A stretch of DNA of 64,000 nt from Gardnerella piotii (GTDB taxonomy: Bacteria > Actinomycetota > Actinomycetes > Actinomycetales > Bifidobacteriaceae): NCBI RefSeq assembly GCF_003397585.1, contig NZ_QJUV01000001.1, positions 744,001 to 808,000 of the forward strand, in the 5' to 3' direction. Shown piece after piece: positions 37,654 to 46,391 of this stretch (positions are counted from its first letter, which is position 1; every line of letters begins with the position of its first letter). Position numbers and translations under genes: made by a program. A model generated the notes under the pieces. It ran no database searches and had not been told where the DNA came from. It worked only from the letters and a program-made list of their open reading frames with translations.

Positions 37654-38451
37654 ATGGTTTGTAAAAGAAAACCGCTAGTTGCAGGTAATTGGAAAATGAA
37701 TTTCAATCACCTTGAAGCCACTCATTTTATTCAAAAATTCTGGTGGATGCTTTGCGATTCTCACTTTGATTGCAAAAAATGCGATATTGCGCTTATGCCG
37801 TCGTTTACATCCTTAAGAAGCGTACAAGTTTTAGTTGAATCCAGTAATATTCCTATTCTTTACGGAGCACAAGCTGTTTCCGTTACAACTCAAGGCGCGT
37901 TTACTGGAGACGTTTCTGCAGATATGCTTGCAAGTCTTGGCTGCTCAATGGTGATTGTAGGCCATTCCGAGCGTAGAAAGTATCATCCAGAAGACGATGC
38001 GAATATTGTTGACCAAGTGCGCGCTGTTCTTGCAGCTGGAATGCAACCAATTTTATGCGTTGGCGAAAGCTTCGAGGAGCGCAAGCAAGGTATAGAGCTT
38101 GATTTTGCGGTTGGTCAAGTTCACGACGTTACTCGCGACTTAGACTCTAAGCAGGCAGCACGTTTGATTATTGCGTACGAACCAGTTTGGGCTATTGGAA
38201 CTGGCATGGTTGCTACAGCTCAATCTGCTCAAGAGGCAGCTTTTGCGATTAGGGACGATTTGCGACGCACTTTTGACGATAATGTTGCAAATTCTGTGCG
38301 TATTCTTTATGGCGGATCTGTAACGTCTTCTAATGCGTCAAGCTTAATTAGTGAGCCAGATGTGGATGGATTCCTTATTGGAGGAGCGTCTTTAGAAGTT
38401 GAAGAGCTTGCTTCTATTGTTAAACTCGCGTCTTATAAAAATCGCGAATGA
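37654..38451 (+). CDS. tpiA: Triosephosphate isomerase
   Basis: It interconverts dihydroxyacetone phosphate and glyceraldehyde 3-phosphate. AGNWKMN with the substrate lysine opens the barrel, the electrophilic histidine lies in VGHSERRK, and the catalytic glutamate lies in AYEPVWAIGTG. GGSV and FLIGGASL are the phosphate-binding turns. ATG 37654 is preferred over GTG 37648 because AAGGG ends right before the GTG, leaving correct spacing only for the ATG. It is 265 residues. Codon bias is weaker than in pgk. Confidence 0.96.
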   Translation: MVCKRKPLVAGNWKMNFNHLEATHFIQKFWWMLCDSHFDCKKCDIALMPSFTSLRSVQVLVESSNIPILYGAQAVSVTTQGAFTGDVSADMLASLGCSMVIVGHSERRKYHPEDDANIVDQVRAVLAAGMQPILCVGESFEERKQGIELDFAVGQVHDVTRDLDSKQAARLIIAYEPVWAIGTGMVATAQSAQEAAFAIRDDLRRTFDDNVANSVRILYGGSVTSSNASSLISEPDVDGFLIGGASLEVEELASIVKLASYKNRE

Positions 38452-38571
38452 TTTTAGTGCTTATTTAGTGAATGATTTAGCACTTATTTAGTTCTGATTC
38501 AACATATATTTAGCGCATAGGTCAATGGCTTTTACTATGCTTTACAGAGTACCAAAAACAGGAGGTTACTT

Positions 38572-38820
38572 GTGTCCGCTGTGAAAATTGTTTTGCAAGT
38601 GTTGCTTGTGCTCACCAGCATTTTGTTAACATTGTTGATTTTGATGCACAAGGGCAAGGGCGGCGGCCTTTCCGATATGTTCGGCGGCGGTTTAACGAAG
38701 AACGCTGGTAGCTCTGGTGTTGCAGAAAAGAACTTGAATCGTTGGACTGTTATTATAGCTTTGATTTGGGTGGCTGTTATTGTTGCCTTGAATCTTATGA
38801 CTAAGTTCTCACTTATCTAA
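38572..38820 (+). CDS. secG: Preprotein translocase subunit SecG
   Basis: SecG is the small, two-helix membrane subunit of the SecYEG channel. The 82 residues show a first membrane helix (VLLVLTSILLTLLILMH), the conserved loop GKGGGLSDMFGGG and a second helix (WTVIIALIWVAVIVALNL). The start is GTG with CAGGAGGT upstream. The tpiA-secG order is typical for Actinobacteria. A terminator follows at 38831. Confidence 0.95.
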   Translation: MSAVKIVLQVLLVLTSILLTLLILMHKGKGGGLSDMFGGGLTKNAGSSGVAEKNLNRWTVIIALIWVAVIVALNLMTKFSLI

Positions 38821-38830
38821 GTATTCTTTT

Positions 38831-38865
38831 AAGCGCGTAGTCGAAAGATTGCGCGCTTTTGTTTT
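38831..38865 (+). terminator. Rho-independent terminator after secG
   Basis: A 7-bp GC-rich stem (AAGCGCG/CGCGCTT) with a 14-base loop runs into TTTGTTTT. Confidence 0.75.
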
Positions 38866-38949
38866 ATAAGCAGAGCAGGCGTATATTTTGCTATGCTTTT
38901 TAAGATGTTAGAAGATGTTAGACTAATTAAAATACATTAGGTTATTGTT

Positions 38950-39789
38950 ATGCTTCATTTTTCTCCTTCTCTTGTGGTAGCAGATCTTGATGGCACTATG
39001 CTTCATGATGCTAATGCTTTTGAAAGCAGATATTTAAGCCAAGAAACTGTTAGCGCTTCTAAGCGTTTGAGTGAATGTGGAATTCCGCTTGCGATTATTA
39101 CTGCTCGACCTGTTGGAAGTGCTTTTGATTTTATTCACGATTTGAATGCTCAAGTTTGCGCGTACCTTAATGGTGCTCTTATTGATTTTGACTGTGCTCA
39201 CAGCACGATAGGTGAGCTTACTTCGCAAAGAAGCCTTGATACTCTTACGCGTTTTGGATTTGATTCTCAACATGCTTGTAGTGTGTGTTTGCGCTTGCTT
39301 AATGAGATTCCTACGCTTCGCATTGGCATTGTTATGAACGATGTTCGTTACACTAACTTTGATGTTCGTATGCTTTGGAACGAGCAGGATTTTGTTATTA
39401 CCGATTTTTCTAATGTTCCAAGTGGCATTGCAGACAAGATTATTATTGTTCCTCGAGAGAGTGAGAAGGAAAAACTTCAGAGCATTCTTCCAACCGATTT
39501 TTCGCTACACATTAGCGAAGATGTTTTGTGGATGCTTACGAATCCTCTTGCAAACAAGGGGCATGCTTTGAACGTTATTTGCAATCGTTTGGGTGTGAAG
39601 CCGAGCCGCACAGTCGTTTTTGGAGACGATATTATAGATATAGACATGTTCCGCGCAGGGGGATACGGTGTAGCGGTATCGAATAGTAATCCTCGGTTGC
39701 TTGCGATTGCGGACGAGGTTTGTGATTCCAACAACAATAATGGCGTTGCCAGCTGGCTTAATTCAAATCTTTTACTAGATTGTGAATAA
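38950..39789 (+). CDS. HAD-superfamily (Cof-type) phosphatase
   Basis: A 279-residue haloacid-dehalogenase hydrolase of the Cof/IIB class, which usually acts on sugar phosphates or small phosphates. Motif I is VVADLDGTMLH with the nucleophilic aspartate, motif II is AIITARP, and motif IV is VVFGDDIIDIDMF. The C-terminal block AVSNSNPRLLAIADEV is typical of Cof-like members. The cap domain lies between, at about 85-190. Substrate cannot be predicted. It is the last core gene before the accessory island that begins right after its stop. Confidence 0.85.
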   Translation: MLHFSPSLVVADLDGTMLHDANAFESRYLSQETVSASKRLSECGIPLAIITARPVGSAFDFIHDLNAQVCAYLNGALIDFDCAHSTIGELTSQRSLDTLTRFGFDSQHACSVCLRLLNEIPTLRIGIVMNDVRYTNFDVRMLWNEQDFVITDFSNVPSGIADKIIIVPRESEKEKLQSILPTDFSLHISEDVLWMLTNPLANKGHALNVICNRLGVKPSRTVVFGDDIIDIDMFRAGGYGVAVSNSNPRLLAIADEVCDSNNNNGVASWLNSNLLLDCE

Positions 39790-40151
39790 CCCACCTTTCG
39801 TTACTGGCGAAGTTGTGTGACGAATTCTTTCGTAGAGAGTCAAACGGAAAGCTTGGTGACATTATCAGTGAAGAGAAGAAATCTACCATTCAAGTCGGAA
39901 CAGCTAAAGATCTCAATGTATAATACCCATTTTTCATTAGTGGTGATGCTGTACTTTCTTGTGATAAACCACTAGTTAATAATCGACCCATTTATATTCC
40001 AAATGAGATTGAACTTAAGGTGTTTAATAGAATTGCTATGCCTGCTTATACGACTATATCGTCTAATCAACGCGAAAATAGAGCTTTGATAGCTCTCCGT
40101 GATTGGCTTTTACCTATGCTCATGAACGGGCAAGCGACAATCGAAGATTAG
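39790..40151 (+). pseudogene. hsdS: Remnant of type I restriction specificity subunit (HsdS)
   Basis: One frame reads through this stretch with HsdS character. It contains GKLGDIISEEKKSTIQVG, then an in-frame TAA at 39921, then YPFFISGDAVLSCDKPLV, and ends NQRENRALIALRDWLLPML with MNGQATIED before a stop at 40149-40151. The last part is the standard C-terminal helix of HsdS. About 100 residues of the second target-recognition domain are missing between them, and the N-terminal half is gone. HsdM and HsdR are not in the window. The stretch from 40152 to 40375 has no coding signal that I can support. Confidence 0.75.
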
Positions 40152-40375
40152 GCAGCTAAATTATCATTTATCTATCCATTAATTTCTTCTCCTTAATCTA
40201 TAAATTTCAATTAAAAAAGCGACTGAACTTATATTTCAATCGCTAAATGTCTTATATATTAAATTGTTTTAAGTGTGGCTTCTTATCCTTACCATTTTTA
40301 CCTCCTAATTTTGAGTATAAAAAAAGACGATAGAGTTTTAACTGTCTATCGTCTAATACCTTTAATATGATATTT

Positions 40376-40825
40376 TTAAATCTTTTTTGACCAATATACT
40401 TTTAATAATTTAGAAAATATTATTTGTACAAATGCAACTATTATTAACGCTAAAAAGGCTTCATAACTTACATATGCTACAGCTAAAGAAACTATTACAA
40501 TAACCATTGAGAATATAGGTATTATATTTGATCCTGACTTCATCTTTATTAATATCATTCTCTCATCTGTTTCTTTAGTATACATCTTCTCCAATATATC
40601 TCTATTTCTATATGCTCTACCAAGCATTGACATGTAGAATACAGATACAAGTTCAAGTCCAATAAAAAATACTACTACATAATCTGTCACATCTTCTTTT
40701 AATGGAAATTTATATTTTAAGTAAAAATTTCCAATAATAACTGCGAGTAAGGCAACCATACATAATAAGACTAAAATAGTAATTCTAAATCCTATTTCTT
40801 TTTTATATTTTTCTAATTTGTTCAT
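40376..40825 (-). CDS. Small four-helix membrane protein, partner of XRE regulator
   Basis: A 149-residue protein with about four membrane helices (near 14-34, 47-67, 101-119 and 121-141) and a cytoplasmic loop containing KETDERM. I do not recognise a named function. It starts one base after the stop of the XRE regulator, which has AGGAGG placed for it, so the two are an operon. Similar regulator plus small membrane protein pairs are common in Firmicutes. Its AT-rich base use and Lys/Ile-rich composition differ from the core genes and suggest transfer. Confidence 0.7.
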   Translation of the reverse strand: MNKLEKYKKEIGFRITILVLLCMVALLAVIIGNFYLKYKFPLKEDVTDYVVVFFIGLELVSVFYMSMLGRAYRNRDILEKMYTKETDERMILIKMKSGSNIIPIFSMVIVIVSLAVAYVSYEAFLALIIVAFVQIIFSKLLKVYWSKKI

Positions 40826-40826
40826 A

Positions 40827-41027
40827 TTAATCGTCCTCCTCTATGCTAAATATTTCTTCAATACTTGTATCAAAAAACTTAGCAATTTTAAAAGCCAACG
40901 GCAGTGATGCTATATATTTTCCAGTTTCAATGGAAGTTATGGTCTGCCTTGTAACTCCAACTTCATTTGCCAATTCTTCTTGAGTTATTTTATGCTGTTT
41001 TCTTAATCGAAAAATTGTATTTTTCAT
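40827..41027 (-). CDS. XRE-family transcriptional regulator (short, Firmicutes-like)
   Basis: A 66-residue protein that is nearly all helix-turn-helix: FRLRKQHKITQEELANEVGV, then TRQTITSIETGKY, then LAFKIAKFFDTSIEEIF. This minimal Cro/CI-type layout is very common in Firmicutes. AGGAGGAAAAT lies before the ATG. It probably represses its own operon with the membrane protein downstream. The 41028-41100 region upstream is AT rich (GCTTTGCTTTTTTTG) and probably carries the promoter. Confidence 0.85.
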   Translation of the reverse strand: MKNTIFRLRKQHKITQEELANEVGVTRQTITSIETGKYIASLPLAFKIAKFFDTSIEEIFSIEEDD

Positions 41028-41121
41028 TTTCCTCCTTCAACAGCAAGTTAACTTTACATATAATGTATAGCTCGCTTTGCTTTTTTTGTCAAGCGTACTT
41101 TGCTTTTTTATAATTTCTTAA

Positions 41122-41917
41122 ACTAAAAAGACGACAGATTTTATTAACCATGTTCGTATAAAAAATGATGGAACAGAACCACAGTATTATGTAAAAGATA
41201 GCCACGCGTCTATTATTCCAAGAGATATTTTCTTTAAAGTCCAAGAAGAAATGGTAAGACGAGCCAACATGTTTAGTGGTGAGGAGAATAAAAAAAAAGA
41301 GAGTTTATTCCAGTAAGTACGCTTTATCCAGTTTATGTGTTTGTTCTAAATGCGGGGATGTTTACAGAAGAATTGCTTGGAACAACCGAGGAGTGCATTC
41401 TGTTGTTTGGCGTTGTTGTACCAGATGGGAAAATGGTCCTAGTGCTTGCGATGCTCCGACAGTAAAAGAGGAAGAACTGCAGTCTGCTACAGTGAAAGCC
41501 ATAAACAAAATACTCACCGTACCTGGTGAAGTATTGGATACGTTGAATAACAATATTAGAGAAATTATCGCGGGAAACAACTTAAGTGAGCTTGAAACGG
41601 TTGATAAAAAAATCGCGGATAAACAAGCGATACTATTAACCTTGCTTAAAGCTAAAAAAGACTACACGAAAACTGCCAACGAGATTGATGAGCTGAAAGG
41701 TAAGAAACAGCAGCTTCTTATAGAAAAAGCAGGTCAAGAAGATGCTAAAAGACGAATCAGAGAAATGGAAGATTTTCTGAAAAGTGAGCGTCACGATATT
41801 AGTGAGTATGACGAGAAGCTGGTAAGAAAGTACATCAAGAAAATAAAAGTTTACGAGGACAGGTTCAGTATAACTTTTAAATCAGAGATTAGTGTGGATA
41901 TTGAAAGGGCATCGTAA
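41122..41917 (+). pseudogene. C-terminal part of a large serine recombinase, frameshifted
   Basis: The sequence codes for the recombinase and zinc-ribbon domains of a transposon-type large serine recombinase. Frame 1 gives KKTTDFINHVRIKNDG, then QYYVKDSHASIIPRDIF; after the nine-A run at 41290-41298 the reading continues in frame 2 with RVYSSKYALSSLCVCSKCGD. Zinc-ribbon cysteines (CVCSKC and CCTRW) and the long coiled coil (residues about 95-175 of the second part) are visible. The catalytic N-terminal resolvase domain is missing; a stop lies immediately upstream at 41119. It cannot be active as it stands and marks a former mobile element. Confidence 0.85.
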
Positions 41918-41957
41918 AAGCCAAAAGATTGTGAGCGTTTGAAATGTTACAAAAGTC

Positions 41958-41988
41958 AGCCTAGGGGTAATCCTCTCTAGGCTATTTT
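41958..41988 (+). terminator. Terminator after recombinase remnant
   Basis: A 7-bp stem AGCCTAG/CTAGGCT with a 12-base loop is followed by ATTTTTAT. It resembles Firmicutes terminators and fits the foreign origin of the recombinase. Confidence 0.7.
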
Positions 41989-42028
41989 TATGCTCAAAAA
42001 TCAAGCTATCAAGCCAATCTTAAACTTT

Positions 42029-42847
42029 TTAACGCTTATTCTTAGCTAAAATACCTGTTTTTAATATCATTCGTAAGCATACACTGAACAAAAAAATACA
42101 AAACAATATATTGCATATAAAAGGTGAAATACTGCGCGCAATTATTGCGCCTAAGTTTACAGTAAATGTCGCAAAAATACCGATAATAATTCCTTCAGTA
42201 AAATGAGTATAATGGTAACGAGCATTAGCAATACTGCCACTTATAGCTGTAGGAAGCGTGACAAGCAAAGCAGTTCCTCTTGCCATAAGGTCTCCCATGC
42301 CGAGCAAAAGTTGCACGCATGGAACTATAATTCCTCCGCCGCCAACGCCTAAAATACCTGAAAAAATACCAGAAACAACGCCTATAAATATAAGACATAT
42401 AGCTTTTAAAAAACTAACATTAAAATCTACATTTCTTAACGGAATCCAAACTTGACTAGAACATATAACTAGTAATACAAAAAGTGTAAAACACCAAGGA
42501 AATATTTTTTTAGGCAAAATATGTGAAAAATATACCCCAATTTGTGATCCGAAAACTGAACCTATTATTAGAAAAAATGCTGATAAAAATGACACTTTGC
42601 CGTTTAAACCGTAAACAATGCTTCCACAAAGCGACGTTATAATTATGGCAACAAGAGAAGTAGCAGTAGCATGACGCTGATCAAATTTCATAAAAACAGT
42701 TAATGCAGGAACTATCACCATTCCTCCACCTACACCGAACAATCCTGATAAGAAACCTGCTAATAGTCCAATGAAAACGATTAAAACAATATTATGGAAA
42801 TTATATTTGGTTTTAAAAATATTTCTCAACATATATCTTTTCTTCAC
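42029..42847 (-). CDS. TauE/SafE-family (DUF81) membrane permease
   Basis: A 272-residue protein with about eight membrane helices in two repeated halves. Each half has the family turn: GLFGVGGGMVIVPAL near residue 35 and GILGVGGGGIIVPCV near residue 165. Members export sulfite, sulfoacetate or related organosulfur anions, and some take up sulfur compounds. The start is GTG with a perfect GAGGAGGT 7 bases upstream. It stands alone and divergent from nearby genes, so the substrate cannot be assigned from context. Confidence 0.85.
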   Translation of the reverse strand: MKKRYMLRNIFKTKYNFHNIVLIVFIGLLAGFLSGLFGVGGGMVIVPALTVFMKFDQRHATATSLVAIIITSLCGSIVYGLNGKVSFLSAFFLIIGSVFGSQIGVYFSHILPKKIFPWCFTLFVLLVICSSQVWIPLRNVDFNVSFLKAICLIFIGVVSGIFSGILGVGGGGIIVPCVQLLLGMGDLMARGTALLVTLPTAISGSIANARYHYTHFTEGIIIGIFATFTVNLGAIIARSISPFICNILFCIFLFSVCLRMILKTGILAKNKR

Positions 42848-42961
42848 AAATTACCTCCTCGTACTTTATTCACTACTTTTACTATGTTATATGAAAAATA
42901 GAATATTTCTATACTAGTTCAATTGTAATTTATGTATTTATTTATCTAATTAACGTAAGTA

Positions 42962-43045
42962 ATGGATAATAAGAAGTTTATCGCAGAGACGAAAGATGTT
43001 CGTTTAACGGTGAAACGTGCTGATACCTTTGGTGTGAGCTTTTAA
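42962..43045 (+). other. Possible 27-codon open frame, unassigned
   Basis: An ATG-initiated frame gives MDNKKFIAETKDVRLTVKRA with a short tail DTFGVSF. It reads like the start of a larger protein that has lost its continuation, but I do not recognise it. There is no strong ribosome site. It is listed because the next frame begins 17 bases later and may be part of the same decayed gene. Confidence 0.2.
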
Positions 43046-43061
43046 CTGTGAACAAGATATA

Positions 43062-43298
43062 TTGAGGGTTGAGGAAGCGCAAAATGTTATAAGGCTTATT
43101 CAAACTAAAAAAGTCTCAGCTTCGAATTGGCTGAGGTGGTTTACTCAGGGTATGCCTGAAATTGTTGTGAGTTTGCCACATGATGTGGGAGTTTGTGAGG
43201 TTGAATCTGATTCTAATCAAGTGCTCATCACGGATATTGAGATTGGTAAGCTTTATGTAGAAGTGAACAATGGCTTTGTATCCACTGGAGAAAGATAA
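43062..43298 (+). CDS. Hypothetical protein, 78 residues
   Basis: The frame contains no ATG that could serve as the start, and the TTG at 43062 has no clear Shine-Dalgarno sequence, so the 5' end may be missing. The protein has a helical start (EEAQNVIRLIQTKKVSASNWLRW) and a beta-rich end (VLITDIEIGKLYVEVNNGF). I know no family for it. Its place between a decayed short frame and a Nudix gene inside the island suggests a fragment or a small accessory gene. Confidence 0.35.
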   Translation: MRVEEAQNVIRLIQTKKVSASNWLRWFTQGMPEIVVSLPHDVGVCEVESDSNQVLITDIEIGKLYVEVNNGFVSTGER

Positions 43299-43344
43299 AA
43301 TTCATATTTAATGAAATTGACAATCAGGCCTTATGGAGGGTTTT

Positions 43345-43836
43345 ATGGCTGAGATTTGGGATGCGTATGATAAAGAATTTAATAAATTAAAGAATATTAC
43401 ATTAGTGAGAGGAGAACCAATTCCTGACGGCATGTATCATTTGGTGGGCGAAGTAATTGTTAAACATATAGATGGGACTTACCTTATTATGCAAAGAGAT
43501 TTTGAAAAGAAATTCGGTGGAATGTGGGAGTTGACAGCAGGTGGTTCTGCATTGCAATATGAAACACCATTAGAATGTGCAGTAAGAGAATTAAAAGAAG
43601 AAACAGGTATTGAAGCTTCAAAAATTATGGAGATCGGAAGATTTGTGCAGGATGTTTACCGCTCTCTTTATGTTGAATATCTATGCGTAACCGATTGTAA
43701 GAAAAATGCAATTGCTCTTCAAAAAGGAGAAACGGTTAATTATAAGTGGGTAGATAAAAAGAACCTTTTGGAAATGAGCCAAGACGAGTTAGTATCATCA
43801 AGGGCAATCAAACTTATTAAAACAGTAGATATATAA
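43345..43836 (+). CDS. Nudix hydrolase
   Basis: A 163-residue Nudix protein that would cleave nucleoside diphosphates linked to another group. The Nudix box is complete: G-SALQY-E then TPLECAVRELKEETGI, matching GX5EX7REUXEEXGU. The N-terminal YHLVGEVIVKHIDGTYLIMQ resembles the isopentenyl-diphosphate-isomerase-like/YfcD group. ATG 43345 is chosen because GGAGGG ends 4 bases before it; ATG 43333 overlaps that site. A 12-bp stem terminator follows at 43961. The substrate is unknown, and the codon use looks foreign to the core genes. Confidence 0.85.
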   Translation: MAEIWDAYDKEFNKLKNITLVRGEPIPDGMYHLVGEVIVKHIDGTYLIMQRDFEKKFGGMWELTAGGSALQYETPLECAVRELKEETGIEASKIMEIGRFVQDVYRSLYVEYLCVTDCKKNAIALQKGETVNYKWVDKKNLLEMSQDELVSSRAIKLIKTVDI

Positions 43837-43960
43837 ATTCAAGTTTGGCTGTATGAGGGAAGATATCAACGCTTTAGGGTTGAGTGCACAGGATGTTAAC
43901 GTTAAAAAGTGCACACACTTTGCACCCACCCTGTGAAGTGGGAAATTGAAGTCATAAAAC

Positions 43961-44009
43961 AAAAATAAGGTAAGATTTCACATATAAGGTGTGGTCGTAC
44001 CTTATTTTT
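43961..44009 (+). terminator. Terminator downstream of Nudix gene
   Basis: A perfect 12-bp stem (AAAAATAAGGTA/TACCTTATTTTT) with a 25-base loop ends in T6. The 43837-44300 stretch around it has only scattered short frames (for example MREDINALGLSAQDVNVKK) that may be gene remnants; no gene is supported. Confidence 0.65.
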
Positions 44010-44300
44010 TGGTCTATAACCCGATAATTGAGAAAAATGAGCAATCGTAATAGAGGATAGTCTGCATATTTTCATGTGAATTTTATCTTCAAAATCATAC
44101 ATAATTCGCGATAATTACATGAATGTCAGGATGAAAGTTGGTGGAAATATCTGGTATATATGTTTTATAACATTTTCGTTACAGTGTATTTACAAGACAT
44201 CATAAATGCCTTATAACTATAGTAAGAGTCGAGGATGTAACATTCGTCTATGATGTTGCGTATTTAGCTCTATATGAGGTTTTTACCTGAAAGAGAGAAG

Positions 44301-44503
44301 ATGATTATTATGGTTTATAGTCTTGGCAAGCCTGCTATACAAAAATTTTTAGATTTGGAGAGATATTCTTCGCTTGATTCCCATTATCGTAAACTATGCT
44401 TCTATTGGTAAGAATGTTGCATATGATTTTTATTGTTACTCATGATGCAATGTTCGATAAAATTGCTGATGAAATAATAGATTTGGATGTGATTAAGAAA
44501 TGA
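44301..44503 (+). pseudogene. Remnant of an ABC transporter ATPase
   Basis: Two short frames remain. The first (44301-44411) gives GKPAIQKFLDLERYSSLDSH and stops. The second (44423-44503) gives IFIVTHDAMFDKIADEIIDL with a VIKK end, which is the H-loop and C terminus of an ABC ATPase. The Walker A and signature regions are gone. Its stop overlaps the next ATG (ATGA), showing that it once was coupled to the gene that follows. Confidence 0.6.
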
Positions 44504-44892
44504 AAAGCAAAAAATGGATATTTGCAGCTACCATAGTAATCCTAGGTCTTGTCAGTCTGCTGTATGTAGGGTATAAGACAAATAATGTTCGTTTTGGTAT
44601 GGTTCGTGATGATTTGCCAACACTAGTTTCAGGAGATTATAAGAATAACGATAACTTATCGTTAAAGCCAGGAGTGTATGCTATTTATGCAAAGAGAGGC
44701 AAAGGAGAGATACGCTTTGCTGGAAAGCTGTACAAGCTTGATGATGCTCTTTTTGTGCGTGCTCAGAAACAGCCAGGAAATGTTAAAAATGCTGTTATCT
44801 ACGAAGAGAGTCCTAAAATTTTTATTGGTGAAGATAGTAAGATTTCTGTAAAAGGAGATCGGAAATTTTTAGTTTCATTTGTTAAGAGGTAA
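44500..44892 (+). CDS. Membrane-anchored small protein of ABC locus
   Basis: A 130-residue protein with one N-terminal membrane helix (IFAATIVILGLVSLLYVGY, residues 7-25) and an outside domain rich in beta strands (SLKPGVYAIYAKRGKGEIRF, then VYIEES-like segments). I do not know its family. It overlaps the ATPase remnant upstream by four bases and lies 4 bases before a complete ABC ATPase, so it probably belongs to that transporter, perhaps as an accessory or immunity protein. There is no lipobox cysteine. Confidence 0.6.
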   Translation: MKSKKWIFAATIVILGLVSLLYVGYKTNNVRFGMVRDDLPTLVSGDYKNNDNLSLKPGVYAIYAKRGKGEIRFAGKLYKLDDALFVRAQKQPGNVKNAVIYEESPKIFIGEDSKISVKGDRKFLVSFVKR

Positions 44893-44896
44893 TCTT

Positions 44897-45769
44897 ATGA
44901 AGATATCTCATTTGAAAAAATCATATGGGGGAAAAGTCGTTTTAGATGACATTTCTTTGGAAAGCAGTGCTGGGCAAATTATTGCGTTAGTAGGCAATAA
45001 TGGTTCAGGAAAAACCACGTTAATGAAGTGCATTGCAAATTTGATAGTTGATTATCAAGGCAATATTGAATTGGACGGTTCACTTTCATTTGCTATTGAG
45101 AATCCATCTTTTTATGACGAATTTTCTGTACAGGATAATCTTAGAGTGTTTGCTGCTTTGATGGGGAGAAAAGACTTTAATTGTGATAAATTATTGCATC
45201 AGGTGAGTCTCGACGAAGCAAAAAATAAAAAGTTTAAACAATTGTCGCTAGGTATGAAGCAAAAATTAAATATTGCTAGAATATTGCTCTCAAATAGTGA
45301 AATTATTCTTCTTGATGAACCTTTCAATGGATTAGATGTTCTTACTATAAAGCAGTTAAAAGACACTATCTTGTCATTGCGCTCACAAGGTAAAAGCCTT
45401 GTAATTTCAAGTCATATATTAGATGAGTTAGGTGAAATTGCTGATATTGTATGGTATTTAAAAAAAGGGAAAATTCAAAAAATTGTTAATTTTAACGATA
45501 ATCTAAGAATTTATAATGTGATTGTTGTAAATGATGTGGATATTAGTGAATTGCTTTCTAACAGATATGAGGTTTTTTGTCGTAGCAAAGATAACAAAGA
45601 ATCAACTTTTAGAATTAAATTGCCTAGAGGGGATATTGCCAAGGTTCTTAAATTGCTGATTGAGCATGGGGTACAAATCGTGGAATACAGTGATATTACG
45701 CATGATATTAAAGCTTTTATGTTGGAGGAAGATGATAATGAAGTACTATATAAAATCAGAAATTATTAA
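44897..45769 (+). CDS. ABC transporter ATP-binding protein
   Basis: A 290-residue ATPase of the type used in peptide export or self-immunity. Walker A is GNNGSGKTTLM, the Q-loop region follows FAIENPSFYDEF, the signature is LSLGMKQKLNIAR, Walker B is IILLDEPFNGLD and the H-loop is ISSHILDEL. The last 70 residues are an accessory domain that has decayed or specialised. ATG 44897 has AAGAGG 6 bases upstream. It overlaps the permease gene, and both are intact while neighbours on each side are broken. Confidence 0.85.
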   Translation: MKISHLKKSYGGKVVLDDISLESSAGQIIALVGNNGSGKTTLMKCIANLIVDYQGNIELDGSLSFAIENPSFYDEFSVQDNLRVFAALMGRKDFNCDKLLHQVSLDEAKNKKFKQLSLGMKQKLNIARILLSNSEIILLDEPFNGLDVLTIKQLKDTILSLRSQGKSLVISSHILDELGEIADIVWYLKKGKIQKIVNFNDNLRIYNVIVVNDVDISELLSNRYEVFCRSKDNKESTFRIKLPRGDIAKVLKLLIEHGVQIVEYSDITHDIKAFMLEEDDNEVLYKIRNY

Positions 45770-46388
45770 GTTTAGTCATCAGAAGCTTTTCTTATTGTCT
45801 TTTGTTTTGTATTTGGCATGTTGCGTGTTTATAGTATTTCAAGCTAAAAGAGGTGCATTTTTATCACAATATAAGTTCTTTTCAACGATAACTATACTAT
45901 TTTTAAGCCTATATCAGATATTATCAATTGGTGAATGGCAAGAGAAGAAAATTATTCATTATTATCTAGAGTATATTCCTAATAGGATTAAATTATTGTG
46001 TTTTATATATGGTGAATACGTAAGCATTTATCTAGTCGTAAATTTGGTATTTTTATCACTAAATTACTCGTCTCTAGGGATAGTTATGCATCAACTGCTC
46101 GTATATCCGATAATTTTCCTTTTGTATATTGCTATAAATATGAATCTGTTGATATATTTTGAAAAAGTTGGTGTTACGATGATTCTTTCCTTTATATTAT
46201 TATGGATATTGCCGAATTTGATAAACATAATATTGTCTCAAACATCCGTGTATTCTTTTCAGATATTTTATTATTTATCACCAGACTCGTTCACTGCTCT
46301 TACGTCTGTAACTTGCATTATTGCTCTAATGTATATTGTTATGTTTTTCCTATTGTCGTTATTACAATTTACGAAAAAGGAGTACTGA
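45738..46388 (+). CDS. ABC transporter permease, six-helix type
   Basis: A 216-residue very hydrophobic protein with about six membrane helices, beginning MKYYIKSEIIKFSHQKLFLL. It overlaps the end of the ATPase gene and uses GGAGG inside it; ATG 45732 is an alternative start. Its small size and the ABC-2-like opening KSEIIKFSHQK fit permeases of bacteriocin-immunity and lantibiotic-type exporters. With the ATPase it would form a homodimeric or heteromeric exporter. The substrate is unknown. Confidence 0.75.
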   Translation: MKYYIKSEIIKFSHQKLFLLSFVLYLACCVFIVFQAKRGAFLSQYKFFSTITILFLSLYQILSIGEWQEKKIIHYYLEYIPNRIKLLCFIYGEYVSIYLVVNLVFLSLNYSSLGIVMHQLLVYPIIFLLYIAINMNLLIYFEKVGVTMILSFILLWILPNLINIILSQTSVYSFQIFYYLSPDSFTALTSVTCIIALMYIVMFFLLSLLQFTKKEY

Positions 46389-46391
46389 GTT

